38,384 bases of DNA from Caldilinea sp. CFX5 (GCA_021405325.1 QWII01000138.1:1-38384), one strand, 5' to 3'; counted from the stretch's first letter, positions 1 to 8,857 are shown. Notes: generated by a model from the sequence alone, not told the origin. Numbers and translations: made by a program.

Positions 1-58
1 AGAGGAGTTCGCACGCCCTCGTGCGAATCGATTCGCACGAGGGCGTGCGAACTCCTCT
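1..58. repeat. Perfect 58-bp palindrome
   Basis: The two 29-base halves are exact reverse complements with no loop. Each arm can also fold on itself, because TTCGCAC and GTGCGAA lie 6 bases apart within it. It lies just downstream of the 3' end of the ceramidase-like gene and could form a hairpin in that transcript, but it has no T-tract. It resembles the other long intergenic hairpins of this window in build, though not in core sequence. Confidence 0.9.
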
Positions 59-77
59 AGGGGACGGCTTAGTTCAA

Positions 78-1517
78 TTAAAGCAGCGCTTGCACCCGTT
101 CGGCCACCGCTTCGATCAGGATCTCCAGACACCCTGCGGCCAAGATCGACGGCTCTTCTTGATACAACCCCTTGCCATAGCGATCCGCCGGCAATAGGTA
201 GGCCACCTGAAAATCGCCGGCCAGCGGTGAGAAGATGATCGGGTGGTTGGGAAAACGTTGGCGCAGTTCAGTCTGGATCAGCGTGTATGGTTCGCCGCCG
301 GTGGTGATCCAAAAGGCGTCGCCCAGGCGGTGGACGGTGAAGTGGAAGGGTGCGGTAGGGCGATCGACCAGATGGCGCACCCGCATGATCCAGCGACGGG
401 CGCGTTCCAGACGGGCGCCATAGTCGCGGGCAGCGACCGTTTCGCCCCGTTGGTCGGCTTCCTGCTGGCGCGTGCCCCACTCTTCCATCTCAGCTTCCAG
501 GGCGACAGGATCGGGCAGCGGCTTCTGCGGCAATTCAACCTCATAGCTGCCGCCGGTGAAAAGTTGCGTCTGTTGCAAGCGGTCGGCGCGCAAGGGCTGA
601 TGCGCCCACGTCCCCAAGGTCGCGCCGGAGATGACCGGGCCGGTATAGCAGAAGTCAGCCGCCGGCGGATCCATCGTCGCCAGGGTGGCCAGCGCCGCGT
701 AGCCCAGGTTGCGTCCATTGTTGTCGGCTATGGTGAGGTTGCCGTGGTGGCTCTGTCGTGGCCCTAACTCGCCACAGGCGCCTTGAGCATAGATGCAGGG
801 CGCGCCGGTCGCCGCTTCAACAACTTCCCGCATGGCGCCGATGAAATCGGGGCTGATCAGTGTGTTCTCCCAAGCCAAGGTGGTGGGGTGGCAGCCGTAG
901 TTGACCAGCGTCGCCAGCAACGCGCCGGTTGTGCTGGTCACGCGCGCCACCAGCAGCGTATCATCCGCCGGCGCGCCGGGGTTATAGCCGCAAGCGAAGA
1001 AGTTGCTGTCATCATCCCAATAGTCGCGATTGGCCGCCATGGTACAACGCCCGCGGCCATAGGTGATGACCGCCTCTTGCACGTTGGCGAGCGCCTGGGT
1101 GGCGACGGTTACCAACTTCGCATTGAGTTCAGCGACATAGCCGTTAATCAATTCGCCGCCGGGCAGATGAACGCGATCAGGCGAGAAGTTGCCCGACGAG
1201 TGCGTATGGGAAAAGGTGGTGATCACCTGACTGGCCGGCAGCTTTGTGGCCTGGCTGACCATGTCGATCACGGTCGCCTGATGTTCCGCCGTCATCCCCA
1301 CATGGTCCATTTGCAGACGCACAATGGGTTGACTATTGTCCGTCAATGGGGCAAAGACCATGGCTTCGGCGGTTAACGGACGATGGACCCCTGTGGCGCG
1401 ATGGTGACGGGCCGCGCCCCACATGGGATGATAGATGCCAACGGGGGGCGTGATGTCAATGCGCGCCACGCCAAAGCGCAGGCGGGACGTGGGCGTCGGA
1501 TCAACGGTGATGCTCAT
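78..1517 (-). CDS. Neutral/alkaline ceramidase-like hydrolase
   Basis: The 479-residue protein resembles the N-terminal catalytic domain of neutral/alkaline non-lysosomal ceramidases, metal-dependent amidases that release fatty acid from sphingolipid-type amides. Visible family signs are FGVARIDITPPVG near residues 15-27, the FSHTHSSGN motif whose His104 and His106 are likely zinc ligands, and NYGCHPTT with His210. It lacks the C-terminal Ig-like domain of full-length ceramidases. No signal peptide is seen, so it is probably cytoplasmic. The ATG at 1517 is chosen because GAGGAGCC lies just before it; an upstream in-frame ATG at 1559 would place that ribosome site inside the gene. In Chloroflexota such proteins are often annotated only as ceramidase-domain proteins, so the true substrate is uncertain. 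Palindromes lie at both ends of the gene. Confidence 0.8.
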   Translation of the reverse strand: MSITVDPTPTSRLRFGVARIDITPPVGIYHPMWGAARHHRATGVHRPLTAEAMVFAPLTDNSQPIVRLQMDHVGMTAEHQATVIDMVSQATKLPASQVITTFSHTHSSGNFSPDRVHLPGGELINGYVAELNAKLVTVATQALANVQEAVITYGRGRCTMAANRDYWDDDSNFFACGYNPGAPADDTLLVARVTSTTGALLATLVNYGCHPTTLAWENTLISPDFIGAMREVVEAATGAPCIYAQGACGELGPRQSHHGNLTIADNNGRNLGYAALATLATMDPPAADFCYTGPVISGATLGTWAHQPLRADRLQQTQLFTGGSYEVELPQKPLPDPVALEAEMEEWGTRQQEADQRGETVAARDYGARLERARRWIMRVRHLVDRPTAPFHFTVHRLGDAFWITTGGEPYTLIQTELRQRFPNHPIIFSPLAGDFQVAYLLPADRYGKGLYQEEPSILAAGCLEILIEAVAERVQALL

Positions 1518-1566
1518 GGCAAAGGCTCCTCGATGTGATTGTTGGTTTACGATAACCACTTAACCA

Positions 1567-1627
1567 CCGCTCGCAGCCGGTCCGTGACCGGCGCCCCAAT
1601 CGCCAGTCACGGACCGGCTGCGAGCGG
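1567..1627. repeat. Long inverted repeat, GTCCGTGAC family, copy 1
   Basis: Arms at 1567-1588 and 1606-1627 are perfect 22-bp reverse complements around a 17-base centre. The core words are GGTCCGTGAC and GTCACGGACC. It lies between two co-directional minus-strand genes, so it could terminate the upstream transcript, but no T-run follows. It is nearly identical to the element at 27648-27708, and one stem position differs by a paired change (G-C here, A-T there). Confidence 0.9.
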
Positions 1628-1641
1628 GTTAGCAGTTACGC

Positions 1642-2850
1642 TTAATAGAAAGTAATCGATTGCACCAGATAATCAAGTTGCAGTTCAATCTGCGGATTAC
1701 TCATCGGCAGGGTGACGCGCACGCAAAAACTGCTCTGCGGGTCAAACCCTTCGGTACAATAATAGTACCCGACAAAGTTCGGTCCTTGCAACACCCATTT
1801 GGCGCCCAACTTGCCGCCGATAGTGAGACGGCTGACGCTGATGGCGTTCGGCGGTTGCAAGGCCGCAAAGGGCGTAGTAGTAAAGCCCAACAACTGTTCG
1901 CCGGCCTCCGGGATGCCCAGACGATATTCGTCCAAGATGGCATTGCCGCCCAACTCATTGGCCGTCGGTTGCCAGGAACTGGGGTAGGAGAAGGCGACAT
2001 GATTGCCGGAAATGCGCGGCCAGTCGGTGATCTCATCCGGGTCAGGCGCCAGGGGTGAATCGGGCGCGGCCGGACGTGGCGTCGGCAAAGCGGTGACGAG
2101 TGTGCCTACCGGCAGTTGGAGCGGTGAAACGGCCGGCGTTGGCGTGGGGGTGAAAAGCGGCAGGAGATCGCCCTCGCGCGTGGTGGGCGTCAAAGTAAAA
2201 TTATCAAGATTGATGTCAATTTCCTCGTTGGTCGTGCCCCACTTTTTCCAGACCCGCACATAAATGGTGATGTACGATTCCTGCGCAATAAATTTGGCCC
2301 GGAAGGAGTTAAAAACCGTTGGCGCCAGCCGGTCGTCATAGAGATCCCAGCCGACATCGACCCAGTTATCGACCTCCCGCCAGTCAGCGCGCCGGCCCAA
2401 GGACCAGCCAAATTGTACCCGATAGCGCCACGGGTCGAGCTTTTCGCTTGGCGGTGTTGTGCTGCGGATCATGCCGTGGAAAGCGATCTGGTAGGCGCTG
2501 TTGGGCGTGACGCGCACAGTTTGGAAGAGACCGGCGTACCGATCGTCCGTGCCGGCCCCCAGCCCTTTGGTGTTAATTTCGATCAACTGACTATGTTCAC
2601 CCGCCGGCACCACCGGCTCCCACTGGTCATCATAAAAGCCGTAGATGGCCTGGCCGGCATTAGTAAAACAGCCCCAGCCGATGCCGACATGGCCGCAGCC
2701 CTGGCGAAACGTAAAGCCTTGTTCAAAGCCGCCATTGCTTAAGAGATTGGCCGCGGCCTGACCGGTCAAGCTGTTCTCAAAGAGCGCCAGCAGGATCACA
2801 CCAAGCGCCAATCCACTTAAGAGCGTTGCCCGCCACCTATCACGAATCAT
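1642..2850 (-). CDS. Secreted protein with carbohydrate-binding-like and PsbP-like domains
   Basis: The 402-residue protein starts with a basic N-terminus and a hydrophobic segment (residues 8-26), consistent with a signal peptide or N-terminal anchor. The region from NLLSNGGFEQGF (about 35-46) to residue 215 has the look of a beta-sandwich carbohydrate-binding-type module of the kind that begins with 'NGGFE'. A Pro/Thr linker (about 225-275) leads to a C-terminal domain with the HVAFSYPSSWQ signature seen in PsbP-like domains. The ATG at 2850 follows AAGGG at normal distance; the reading frame is open further upstream, but that part encodes the dispersed repeat and has no start signal. Function is unknown; a cell-surface or extracellular role is inferred. 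Domain assignments are from pattern recognition only. Confidence 0.7.
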   Translation of the reverse strand: MIRDRWRATLLSGLALGVILLALFENSLTGQAAANLLSNGGFEQGFTFRQGCGHVGIGWGCFTNAGQAIYGFYDDQWEPVVPAGEHSQLIEINTKGLGAGTDDRYAGLFQTVRVTPNSAYQIAFHGMIRSTTPPSEKLDPWRYRVQFGWSLGRRADWREVDNWVDVGWDLYDDRLAPTVFNSFRAKFIAQESYITIYVRVWKKWGTTNEEIDINLDNFTLTPTTREGDLLPLFTPTPTPAVSPLQLPVGTLVTALPTPRPAAPDSPLAPDPDEITDWPRISGNHVAFSYPSSWQPTANELGGNAILDEYRLGIPEAGEQLLGFTTTPFAALQPPNAISVSRLTIGGKLGAKWVLQGPNFVGYYYCTEGFDPQSSFCVRVTLPMSNPQIELQLDYLVQSITFY

Positions 2851-2876
2851 GAAGACCCTTACAGTTTTGCTGATTG

Positions 2877-2928
2877 TCAGTAGTCCGCAGTCGTGAAGTC
2901 GCGTAGTCTGGCATCGGTCTACTGATTG
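2877..2928. repeat. Dispersed repeat, copy A
   Basis: It begins TCAGTAGTCCGCAGTCGT and continues with GTCGCGTAGTC. The same words occur in the same orientation at 3089-3165 and 8858-8934. All three copies lie upstream of minus-strand genes. This copy matches the others for only about 50 bases, so it is the most degenerate or shortest. The rest of 2929-3088 holds no recognisable gene. Confidence 0.75.
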
Positions 2929-3088
2929 TTGAAAATCAAAGGTTGCACAGGGTAAAGCAGAGACAAATCCGCGCAATCTGCGTAATCTTTGATAAAATGA
3001 AAATGCCGTTGCTATCATACACAACAACGGCGTTTGGCTCAAGTAAGCACAAAGCTTTGATTGCCTTTTCGCAGCTTTTTGCGTATAC

Positions 3089-3165
3089 TCAGTCGTCCGC
3101 AGTCGTGAGGTCGCGTAGTCCAGGGTCGGTTGATTGCAATCTCGGCTGTGTTGTGGCCTACTGAT
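3089..3165. repeat. Dispersed repeat, copy B
   Basis: The copy starts TCAGTCGTCCGCAGTCGT, carries GTCGCGTAGTCC and GGTTGATT, and ends with a TGTGTTG..CTACTGAT segment. It aligns with copy C (8858-8934) over its full length of about 77 bases and with copy A over the first 50. It sits in the divergent gap between the secreted-protein gene and the FtsX permease, directly beside a nested inverted repeat. Confidence 0.8.
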
Positions 3166-3234
3166 ACAGGACTTACGCAAGACGCCGGGCACCCTCTGGG
3201 TGCCCGGCAGTAATTCGTCTTGCGTAAGTCCTGT
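3166..3234. repeat. Nested inverted repeat, TTACGCA type
   Basis: The outer arms (3167-3184 and 3216-3233) are perfect 18-bp reverse complements beginning CAGGACTTACGCAAGACG. Inside them is a second, independent hairpin (3185-3194 and 3198-3207, CCGGGCACCC with GGGTGCCCGG, 3-base loop). The element is in a divergent intergenic region, 37 bases upstream of the FtsX gene start, so it is not a terminator of either neighbour. The outer arms share GGA(C/G)TTACGCA with the middle stem at 9171-9253. Confidence 0.9.
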
Positions 3235-3270
3235 GATATTGAATCAGTCGTCTTGGAATAAAGAGGGATT

Positions 3271-5679
3271 ATGTTGGCTCCACGTTGGCGGAAAGTCTTT
3301 CGTGACCTCTGGTCGAATAAAACACGTACGATTCTCGTGCTTCTTTCCATTGCCGTCGGTGTGACGGCGATTGGCATGGTGCTGGGCGCCCAGGGCATTG
3401 TGGATCGCAGCCTACCGGCGGCCTATGCCGCGGTGCAACCGTCGGACGGGTTGATCTTCTGCATCACCACCTTTGACGATACCATGATCGAATCGATCCG
3501 CGCCATGCCGGAGATCGCGTCCGCCGAGGGGCGGCGCTTTGTCAATGTGCGTTTTCTCGACAAGGCGGGCAACTGGTATAACATGCAGTTGAATGCCATC
3601 CCCGATTACAAGGAGATGACCATCAACATTGTGCATAGCGAGACCGGCGAATTCCCGCCGCCCCGCCATTCGTTGTTGATTGAGCGCGCTTCCCTGTCGC
3701 CATCATTGGGGCTGGGTGGTGTAGAGATTGGTTCCATGTTGACGGTGGAGACCCCCAGCGGCAAACGGCGGGAGATGCGCATGGCCGGCACGGTGCATGA
3801 CATCAGCCAACTGCCCGCCTTTCTCAATGGCTCCGGCTATGGTTATATCACCTTTGATACGCTGGCGTGGTTGGGCGAACCGCGTGATTACAATCAGGTA
3901 GTCTTCCGCGCCGCTGAAAAGCGCGATGATCCCGAACATCTGGCCGCTGTTGCCAAAGCGGTGCAACGCAAGTTGGAACGGGCGGGCGTCACCGTGATCT
4001 TTGCCCTGGTGCCGCCGCCGGGCGAACACCCGGCGCAAAACTTTTTAGACACCCTCTCCTACATCCTGGGCGGCATTGGTGTGTTGGCGTTGACCTTGAG
4101 CATGTTCCTGATTGTCAACACGTTAACGGCGATCATGGCCCAGCAAGTACGGCAGATTGGCATTATGAAGGCCATCGGCGGGCGTGTCACGCAGATCGTT
4201 CAGATGTACTTTGTTATGGTGCTGATCTTTGGCGCGTTGGCGGCGCTCATTGCGATCCCCTTAGCGGCGTTGGGCGCGCTGGGATTGGCCTCCTTTTTTG
4301 CCGGCTTCCTCAATTTTGACCTGGAAGGCTTCCACCTGGAGCCGCGCGTAGTGATCATTCAGGTTGCCATCTCGCTCATCGTCCCGTTGCTGGCGGCGTT
4401 GCTACCCACCTGGCGCGGCGTCCATGTCACCGTGCGTGAGGCGATTAGCGAACATGGCCTGGGCAAAGGGCAGTTTGGCCGGAGCATCATTGATCGCTTT
4501 TTTGTCGCGCTCCACCATGTGTTGCCCGGTAATCGCCCCCTGCAAATTTCACTGCGCAATACCTTCCGGCGCAAAGCGCGCTTGACGCTGACGCTGATTA
4601 CCTTGTCGTTGGCTAGTGTGATCTTTGTCTCGATCTTTAGCATCCGCGCCTCGCTGCAACAGACGCTCAACGATGTTCTCAACCTCTTTGATTACGATGT
4701 CCAGATCATCTTTGACCGTCCCTACCGGGTGCAGCGGCTGCAAGATGAAGTCATCAATCTCCCGGGCGTCGCCGCCGTGGAGACCTGGGGCTTTGGCACC
4801 ACCCGCCGCCTCCGCCCCGACAACACGGAGAGCGATAGCATGATCATCTACGCGCCGGAAGCGAATGCCGAAACGCTCAACCCCACGATTTTGGAGGGGC
4901 GCTGGTTGCAGCCGGATGATACCAATGCCATTGTCATCAACACCGATTTTCTCGGTAGCGAAGAGGATGTCAAGCTGGGCGACACGGTGACGCTGGACAT
5001 TAACAACAAAGAGCAGGACTTTGTCATTGTGGGCATCTCGCGTGGCGCGCTGACCGGGGCCAACATCTTTATAAACTACCCCTACTATAGCCGCATCTCC
5101 AACAATGTGGGGCAGGCGCAGATTTCGCTGGTGCAATTAAAGGATCGTAGCGCCGAGAATCAGATGACGCTGGGGCAACAGCTTGAACAGCGCTATCGCG
5201 ACAGTGGTTTCCGCGTTCAGCAGATGCAGACGATTGCCCAGACGCGCAACATTATCAGTACGGTCTTTGATGTGATCATCATCTTTCTACTGGCAATGGC
5301 GGTGCTGCTGGGGATTGTCGGCGGTCTGGGGTTGATGGGGACGATGAGCATCAACGTGCTGGAACGCACGCGCGAGATCGGGGTGATGCGGGCCATCGGC
5401 GCCTCGGACCGCGCCGTGTTGCGCATTGTCTTGGTCGAAGGCGTCTTGATCGGTGTGATCAGTTGGGCCATCGGCGGTTTGATCGCGTTGCCGGCCAGCA
5501 GCTTTCTCACTAACACCGTCGGCGAAGTGCTATTACAAGCCAAACCTAGCTACATCTTTTCGACCAATGGCGCCCTGCTCTGGCTGCTGATCGTCATTCT
5601 GCTTGCCGCCCTGGCCAGTTATCTGCCGGCGCGGGCGGCGTCGCGGTTGACGGTGCGTGAAGTGTTGAGCTATGAATAA
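3271..5679 (+). CDS. FtsX/MacB-type ABC transporter permease
   Basis: The 802-residue membrane protein has two tandem FtsX-type halves. A first transmembrane helix (about 21-42) is followed by a MacB-like extracytoplasmic domain, then three helices starting near residue 265 with the conserved QIGIMKAIGG loop. The pattern repeats from about residue 428, ending with EIGVMRAIGAS and two more helices. This layout is that of permeases of the LolE/MacB/YknZ group, which move lipoproteins, peptides or antibiotics or act mechanically on the envelope. AGAGGGA precedes the ATG. No ATP-binding subunit is adjacent, so it is an orphan in this window and must borrow an ATPase encoded elsewhere, or its partner lies in another operon. 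The substrate cannot be told from the sequence. Confidence 0.9.
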   Translation: MLAPRWRKVFRDLWSNKTRTILVLLSIAVGVTAIGMVLGAQGIVDRSLPAAYAAVQPSDGLIFCITTFDDTMIESIRAMPEIASAEGRRFVNVRFLDKAGNWYNMQLNAIPDYKEMTINIVHSETGEFPPPRHSLLIERASLSPSLGLGGVEIGSMLTVETPSGKRREMRMAGTVHDISQLPAFLNGSGYGYITFDTLAWLGEPRDYNQVVFRAAEKRDDPEHLAAVAKAVQRKLERAGVTVIFALVPPPGEHPAQNFLDTLSYILGGIGVLALTLSMFLIVNTLTAIMAQQVRQIGIMKAIGGRVTQIVQMYFVMVLIFGALAALIAIPLAALGALGLASFFAGFLNFDLEGFHLEPRVVIIQVAISLIVPLLAALLPTWRGVHVTVREAISEHGLGKGQFGRSIIDRFFVALHHVLPGNRPLQISLRNTFRRKARLTLTLITLSLASVIFVSIFSIRASLQQTLNDVLNLFDYDVQIIFDRPYRVQRLQDEVINLPGVAAVETWGFGTTRRLRPDNTESDSMIIYAPEANAETLNPTILEGRWLQPDDTNAIVINTDFLGSEEDVKLGDTVTLDINNKEQDFVIVGISRGALTGANIFINYPYYSRISNNVGQAQISLVQLKDRSAENQMTLGQQLEQRYRDSGFRVQQMQTIAQTRNIISTVFDVIIIFLLAMAVLLGIVGGLGLMGTMSINVLERTREIGVMRAIGASDRAVLRIVLVEGVLIGVISWAIGGLIALPASSFLTNTVGEVLLQAKPSYIFSTNGALLWLLIVILLAALASYLPARAASRLTVREVLSYE

Positions 5680-5716
5680 GGTGACTGGGCGCCCAATAGG
5701 CGCCCGCTTAATCACC
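5680..5716. terminator. Hairpin between convergent genes
   Basis: GGTGACT then GGGCGCC, a 5-base loop, GGCGCCC and ATCACC form a two-part stem starting at the base after the permease stop codon. The aldo/keto reductase gene ends at 5742 on the other strand, so the position fits a bidirectional terminator. There is no T-tract, so termination is inferred from position only. Confidence 0.5.
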
Positions 5717-5741
5717 AAAGCACCCAATCACCCTCGCCAAC

Positions 5742-6677
5742 CTAACCATTCAAAATCGTATTCACCGCCGCCAACTCCTCTGCCGTCAACGCCCAATCAC
5801 CGGCTTTGGCGTTGGCCTGGATCTGGTCGATCTTCGTCGCGCCGGAGATGACCGAGCTGACTTGCGGCTGGCCGAGGAGCCAGGCGTGGGCTAGTTCACC
5901 CATGGTGTGGCCGCGCGCTTCGGCCCAGGCGGTCAGCGCTTCGACCTTGCTATAGTTAGGGTCGGTCATGTACTTTTGCACATAAGGGCTGCTTTCGCCA
6001 CGAGAGCCGGCAGGGGCTGCTTCGCCCCGCTTGTACTTGCCGGTGAGGAAGCCGCCGGCCAGCGGGAAGTAGGGCAGGATGCCGATGTTGTGGGCGTTGC
6101 AGTAGGGGATCATCTCCTGTTCCTGCGCCCGTTCAAACAGGTGGTAGTGGTTCTGGATGCTGACAAAGGGCGACCAGCCGCGGCAGTCGGCAATGGTGTT
6201 AGCCCGCGCCAGTTGCCAGGCGGCAAAGTTGGACGCGCCAATGTAGCGCACCTTGCCGCTGCGCACCAGATCATCGAGCGCCCGCAGCGTCTCTTCAATC
6301 GGCGTGGTCGCGTCCCAACTATGGATTTGATAGAGGTCGATGTAATCACTTTGCAGGCGGCGCAGGCTGGCTTCGACACCGTGCATGATGTGATAGCGCG
6401 AGGCGCCGTTGTCATTGACGCCCTTGCCCATCGGGCTACGCACTTTGGTGGCCAGGACAAACTTGTCCCACCGCCCCTTGAGCGCCACGCCCAACGTCTC
6501 CTCTGAGCGCCCTCCTTGATAGACATCCGCCGTGTCGATCAGGTTGATGCCCAAGTCGAGCGCAGCGTCGATGAGGCTGCTGACGCCGGCCTGATCCACC
6601 TTGCCGCCAAATTGATTCGTCCCCAGGCCGATGGCGGAGACACGCACGCCGGCGCTGCCGAGTTGTCGATAAATCAC
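5742..6677 (-). CDS. Aldo/keto reductase
   Basis: The 311-residue protein is a full-length TIM-barrel aldo/keto reductase, an NAD(P)H-dependent carbonyl reductase acting in the cytoplasm. The four catalytic residues are visible: Asp48 and Tyr53 in DTADVY, Lys78 in ATK, and His119 in LYQIHSWD. The C-terminal part carries the SSVISGATK coenzyme-binding stretch. It resembles the YajO/Gcy/Kvbeta-like bacterial branch, so the substrate cannot be specified. The start is GTG at 6677 with AAGGAG about 10 bases upstream; there is no better ATG. It stands alone between a convergent permease and the HNH pair. Confidence 0.92.
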   Translation of the reverse strand: MIYRQLGSAGVRVSAIGLGTNQFGGKVDQAGVSSLIDAALDLGINLIDTADVYQGGRSEETLGVALKGRWDKFVLATKVRSPMGKGVNDNGASRYHIMHGVEASLRRLQSDYIDLYQIHSWDATTPIEETLRALDDLVRSGKVRYIGASNFAAWQLARANTIADCRGWSPFVSIQNHYHLFERAQEQEMIPYCNAHNIGILPYFPLAGGFLTGKYKRGEAAPAGSRGESSPYVQKYMTDPNYSKVEALTAWAEARGHTMGELAHAWLLGQPQVSSVISGATKIDQIQANAKAGDWALTAEELAAVNTILNG

Positions 6678-6733
6678 AGGTAAATTTCTCCTTTTCCGAA
6701 ACTAATAATTCATGTCCATTTGCAGTACTTCGA

Positions 6734-7138
6734 TTAGGGGATCAGCTTAAGTCTAAGCCAGAGTTGACGAGCGCGCCGTAATACTTCATCATTCAGTTGC
6801 AGGAGATCAACCGTGGCACGACCAGTTAATGCTAGACCCAAAATGTATAAATAATCCGAAGACCAGGCAAAGTGATCGGACCAAGTCTGCTGGCGTGGGT
6901 GAAAAAGCGCAGTTAAATCGCCTGTCATCGGGTCCACGCCGGTAATTGAATCTGTTTTGCGCAAATTACAGCGTGGGCAGGCATAGCAGAGGTTATCGAG
7001 TGTGGTTAATCCACCTTTTGCGCGTGGAATCACATGATCACAATGGAAAGACTGGGCGGTAACAACCTGTGGTGAAAGACAGTATTCGCAGCGGTAGTTT
7101 GCCCGTGTCGCAACCTGCGCTAAAAAGCGTGACGCCAT
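6734..7138 (-). CDS. HNH endonuclease
   Basis: The 134-residue protein has a complete HNH core. CEYC (17-20) and CPRC (54-57) make the structural zinc site, DHVIPRAKGG (34-43) holds the catalytic His35, DNL follows at 48-50, and CN-x2-K at 57-61 closes the motif. It lies 7 bases downstream of the 129-residue gene and is co-transcribed with it. The same two-gene arrangement is, from memory, common in cyanobacteria and Chloroflexota, and its role is not established. It is a small nuclease without an added DNA-binding domain, so the upstream partner may supply specificity or control. Confidence 0.88.
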   Translation of the reverse strand: MASRFLAQVATRANYRCEYCLSPQVVTAQSFHCDHVIPRAKGGLTTLDNLCYACPRCNLRKTDSITGVDPMTGDLTALFHPRQQTWSDHFAWSSDYLYILGLALTGRATVDLLQLNDEVLRRARQLWLRLKLIP

Positions 7139-7145
7139 AAAAGCA

Positions 7146-7535
7146 TCAATTCATTCTTGGTAAGGCGGTGGTTTGGTTTAAACGCCACAAGGCTTCACTG
7201 TTGGTCAGCATGATCTGTTCATATTCAGCAACCAACGATCGCAATTCGCTCTGTTCATTCGCGGTTAAATTACCTTCGGTGTTCTTCGCCATCAGCATTT
7301 CCATGCGTTTTTGCGCAACAGGCGACATTCGTTGAAAGACAACAACAATTGACTCTTGATGGGCATCCTGTTGGTTTGTCAGTTGCTGAATAATATCATC
7401 TTCATGTAAAGGGATGGTTGCCTCTAACGTCTGCACGACCAGGTTTTCTAGGGAAACAGGAATCGCATTGGCAAATTTTTGTAAGCGCGTATAGAGCGGC
7501 GCAGAGACCGGGATCGATAACACCTGTTCTGTCAT
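7146..7535 (-). CDS. Small partner protein of the HNH gene
   Basis: The 129-residue protein begins with a segment (about 5-45, LSIPVSAPLYTRLQKFA) that looks like the strand-helix start of a ribbon-helix-helix or similar DNA-binding unit. Its remainder is charged and helical, with Gln/Glu-rich stretches. AAAGGGAG lies at the right distance before the ATG. It is the first gene of a two-gene unit with the HNH nuclease. By position and size it could be an antitoxin-like or regulatory partner, but there is no direct evidence for that. Confidence 0.7.
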   Translation of the reverse strand: MTEQVLSIPVSAPLYTRLQKFANAIPVSLENLVVQTLEATIPLHEDDIIQQLTNQQDAHQESIVVVFQRMSPVAQKRMEMLMAKNTEGNLTANEQSELRSLVAEYEQIMLTNSEALWRLNQTTALPRMN

Positions 7536-7575
7536 AGGTTATACTCCCTTTCTTGGCTAGGGCTTGTTTTGCCCA

Positions 7576-7610
7576 CAGAAGTTCGACTTTTGTCAAAAGT
7601 CGAACTTCTG
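7576..7610. terminator. Perfect 16-bp hairpin
   Basis: CAGAAGTTCGACTTTT and its reverse complement are separated by only three bases (GTC). The hairpin lies 37 bases past the end of the minus-strand DegT gene and 41 bases upstream of the HNH-partner gene, which runs the same way. It can therefore end the first transcript. Read on the minus strand, the 3' arm ends in CTTTTG... rather than in a T-tail after the stem, so it is not a textbook intrinsic terminator. Confidence 0.6.
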
Positions 7611-7646
7611 CTAATGTACTATAACTGCCCCTAGAAACTTTGTCAA

Positions 7647-8834
7647 TCAGACCCGTAGCTCATGAATATTCTCACGCACCTTGAAGATTGCCCTAGCAAT
7701 GTCGTCCATCGCTTCGGGTTCGGCCAGGAGGGCGCTCTGGTGCATCCAGGTCCCTTCAGTGTAGCAGGCCCGTTCGGTGGCGGGGCAGGGCAGGTGGCGG
7801 CTATAAGGTTCGGCCAGCGGCGGCTGTTTGTAGAGCGGCAGCGTATAGCCGACCGAGAGTGGCACCCCTTCGGCGCGCAGGGCACTGACAAAAGTCTCGC
7901 GCGGCACCCCCTGCCAGGCATCCGGGTCATAGCGCATGATAAAGAGATGGTGTGCATGATGATCAGCCCGTTCATCCCAAACCGGCGGCGTCAGCCCCTC
8001 GACCTCGGCCAGGATGTTGTGGAGGCGACGGGCGTTGGCTTCGCGTTGGGCCAGTTGGTCGTCAAAGCGTTCCAACTGAGCCAGGAGAATGCCGGCCTGC
8101 CAGGCGGTCATACGCAGGTTGCTGCCCAGCATGTGGTGTTGATACCAAGCGCCTTCCGGGGCGCGCCCCTGGTTGATAAAGCTCCAGAGTTTGCCGGCCA
8201 ACTCGTCGTCATTGGTCAACAGAATGCCCCCTTCGCCCGCCGTCAGGTTTTTGCTGGCTTGCAGGCTGAACGAGCCGATGTGACCCAAAGCGCCCACTGG
8301 CCGGCCATGCCAGGTGCTGCCGTGGGCATGAGCGGCATCTTCAATCACAGAGAGGCCATGCTTTTGGGCCAGCGGCAGAAGTGCATCGAGATCCACGGGC
8401 AGGCCGGCAAAGTGAACGGGGATGATCGCCTTGGTGCGGGGTGTAATCGCCGCTTCGACCAGGTTGACATCCAGGTTATAGGTATTGGGGTCAATATCGA
8501 CAAAGACCGGTGTCGCGCCGGCCAGACGCGGCGCATTGGCTGTGGCGATAAAGGTGTAGGGCGGGACAATCACCTCATCGCCGTGGCCGACGCCAACCAC
8601 GCGCAGCGCCGCTTCCAGGGTCAACGTGCCATTGACAGACGCAAAGCAATGTTTAGCCTGATGGCGCTGGGCAAAGGCCGCTTCAAAGTCGCGCACCACC
8701 TGATTAAAGCCACCCCAGGCGCCCGATTCGAGAACCGTCTGCAACCCTTTGCTCTCCCCCTCGCCCCACTGCGGCCACTTGGGCCAGGGCGCCGTCCGCA
8801 CCGGTTGTCCACCGTTGATTGCCAGTTTGCTCAT
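7647..8834 (-). CDS. DegT/DnrJ/EryC1/StrS-type aminotransferase
   Basis: The 395-residue protein is a fold-type I PLP enzyme of the DegT family, which aminates keto-sugars or keto-inositols, or makes AHBA. Visible motifs are GTLTLEAALR (69-78, phosphate binding), Asp166 in VIEDAAHAHG, and the PLP lysine Lys195 in SLQASKNLTAGEGG. Its opening (SKLAINGGQPVR) matches the inositol/AHBA branch rather than the nucleotide-sugar branch. The ATG at 8834 follows AGGAGAGAGT; the in-frame ATG at 8861 would put that site inside the gene. It has no sugar-pathway neighbours here, so the substrate remains unknown. Confidence 0.88.
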   Translation of the reverse strand: MSKLAINGGQPVRTAPWPKWPQWGEGESKGLQTVLESGAWGGFNQVVRDFEAAFAQRHQAKHCFASVNGTLTLEAALRVVGVGHGDEVIVPPYTFIATANAPRLAGATPVFVDIDPNTYNLDVNLVEAAITPRTKAIIPVHFAGLPVDLDALLPLAQKHGLSVIEDAAHAHGSTWHGRPVGALGHIGSFSLQASKNLTAGEGGILLTNDDELAGKLWSFINQGRAPEGAWYQHHMLGSNLRMTAWQAGILLAQLERFDDQLAQREANARRLHNILAEVEGLTPPVWDERADHHAHHLFIMRYDPDAWQGVPRETFVSALRAEGVPLSVGYTLPLYKQPPLAEPYSRHLPCPATERACYTEGTWMHQSALLAEPEAMDDIARAIFKVRENIHELRV

Positions 8835-8857
8835 ACTCTCTCCTTTATCGGACATAA

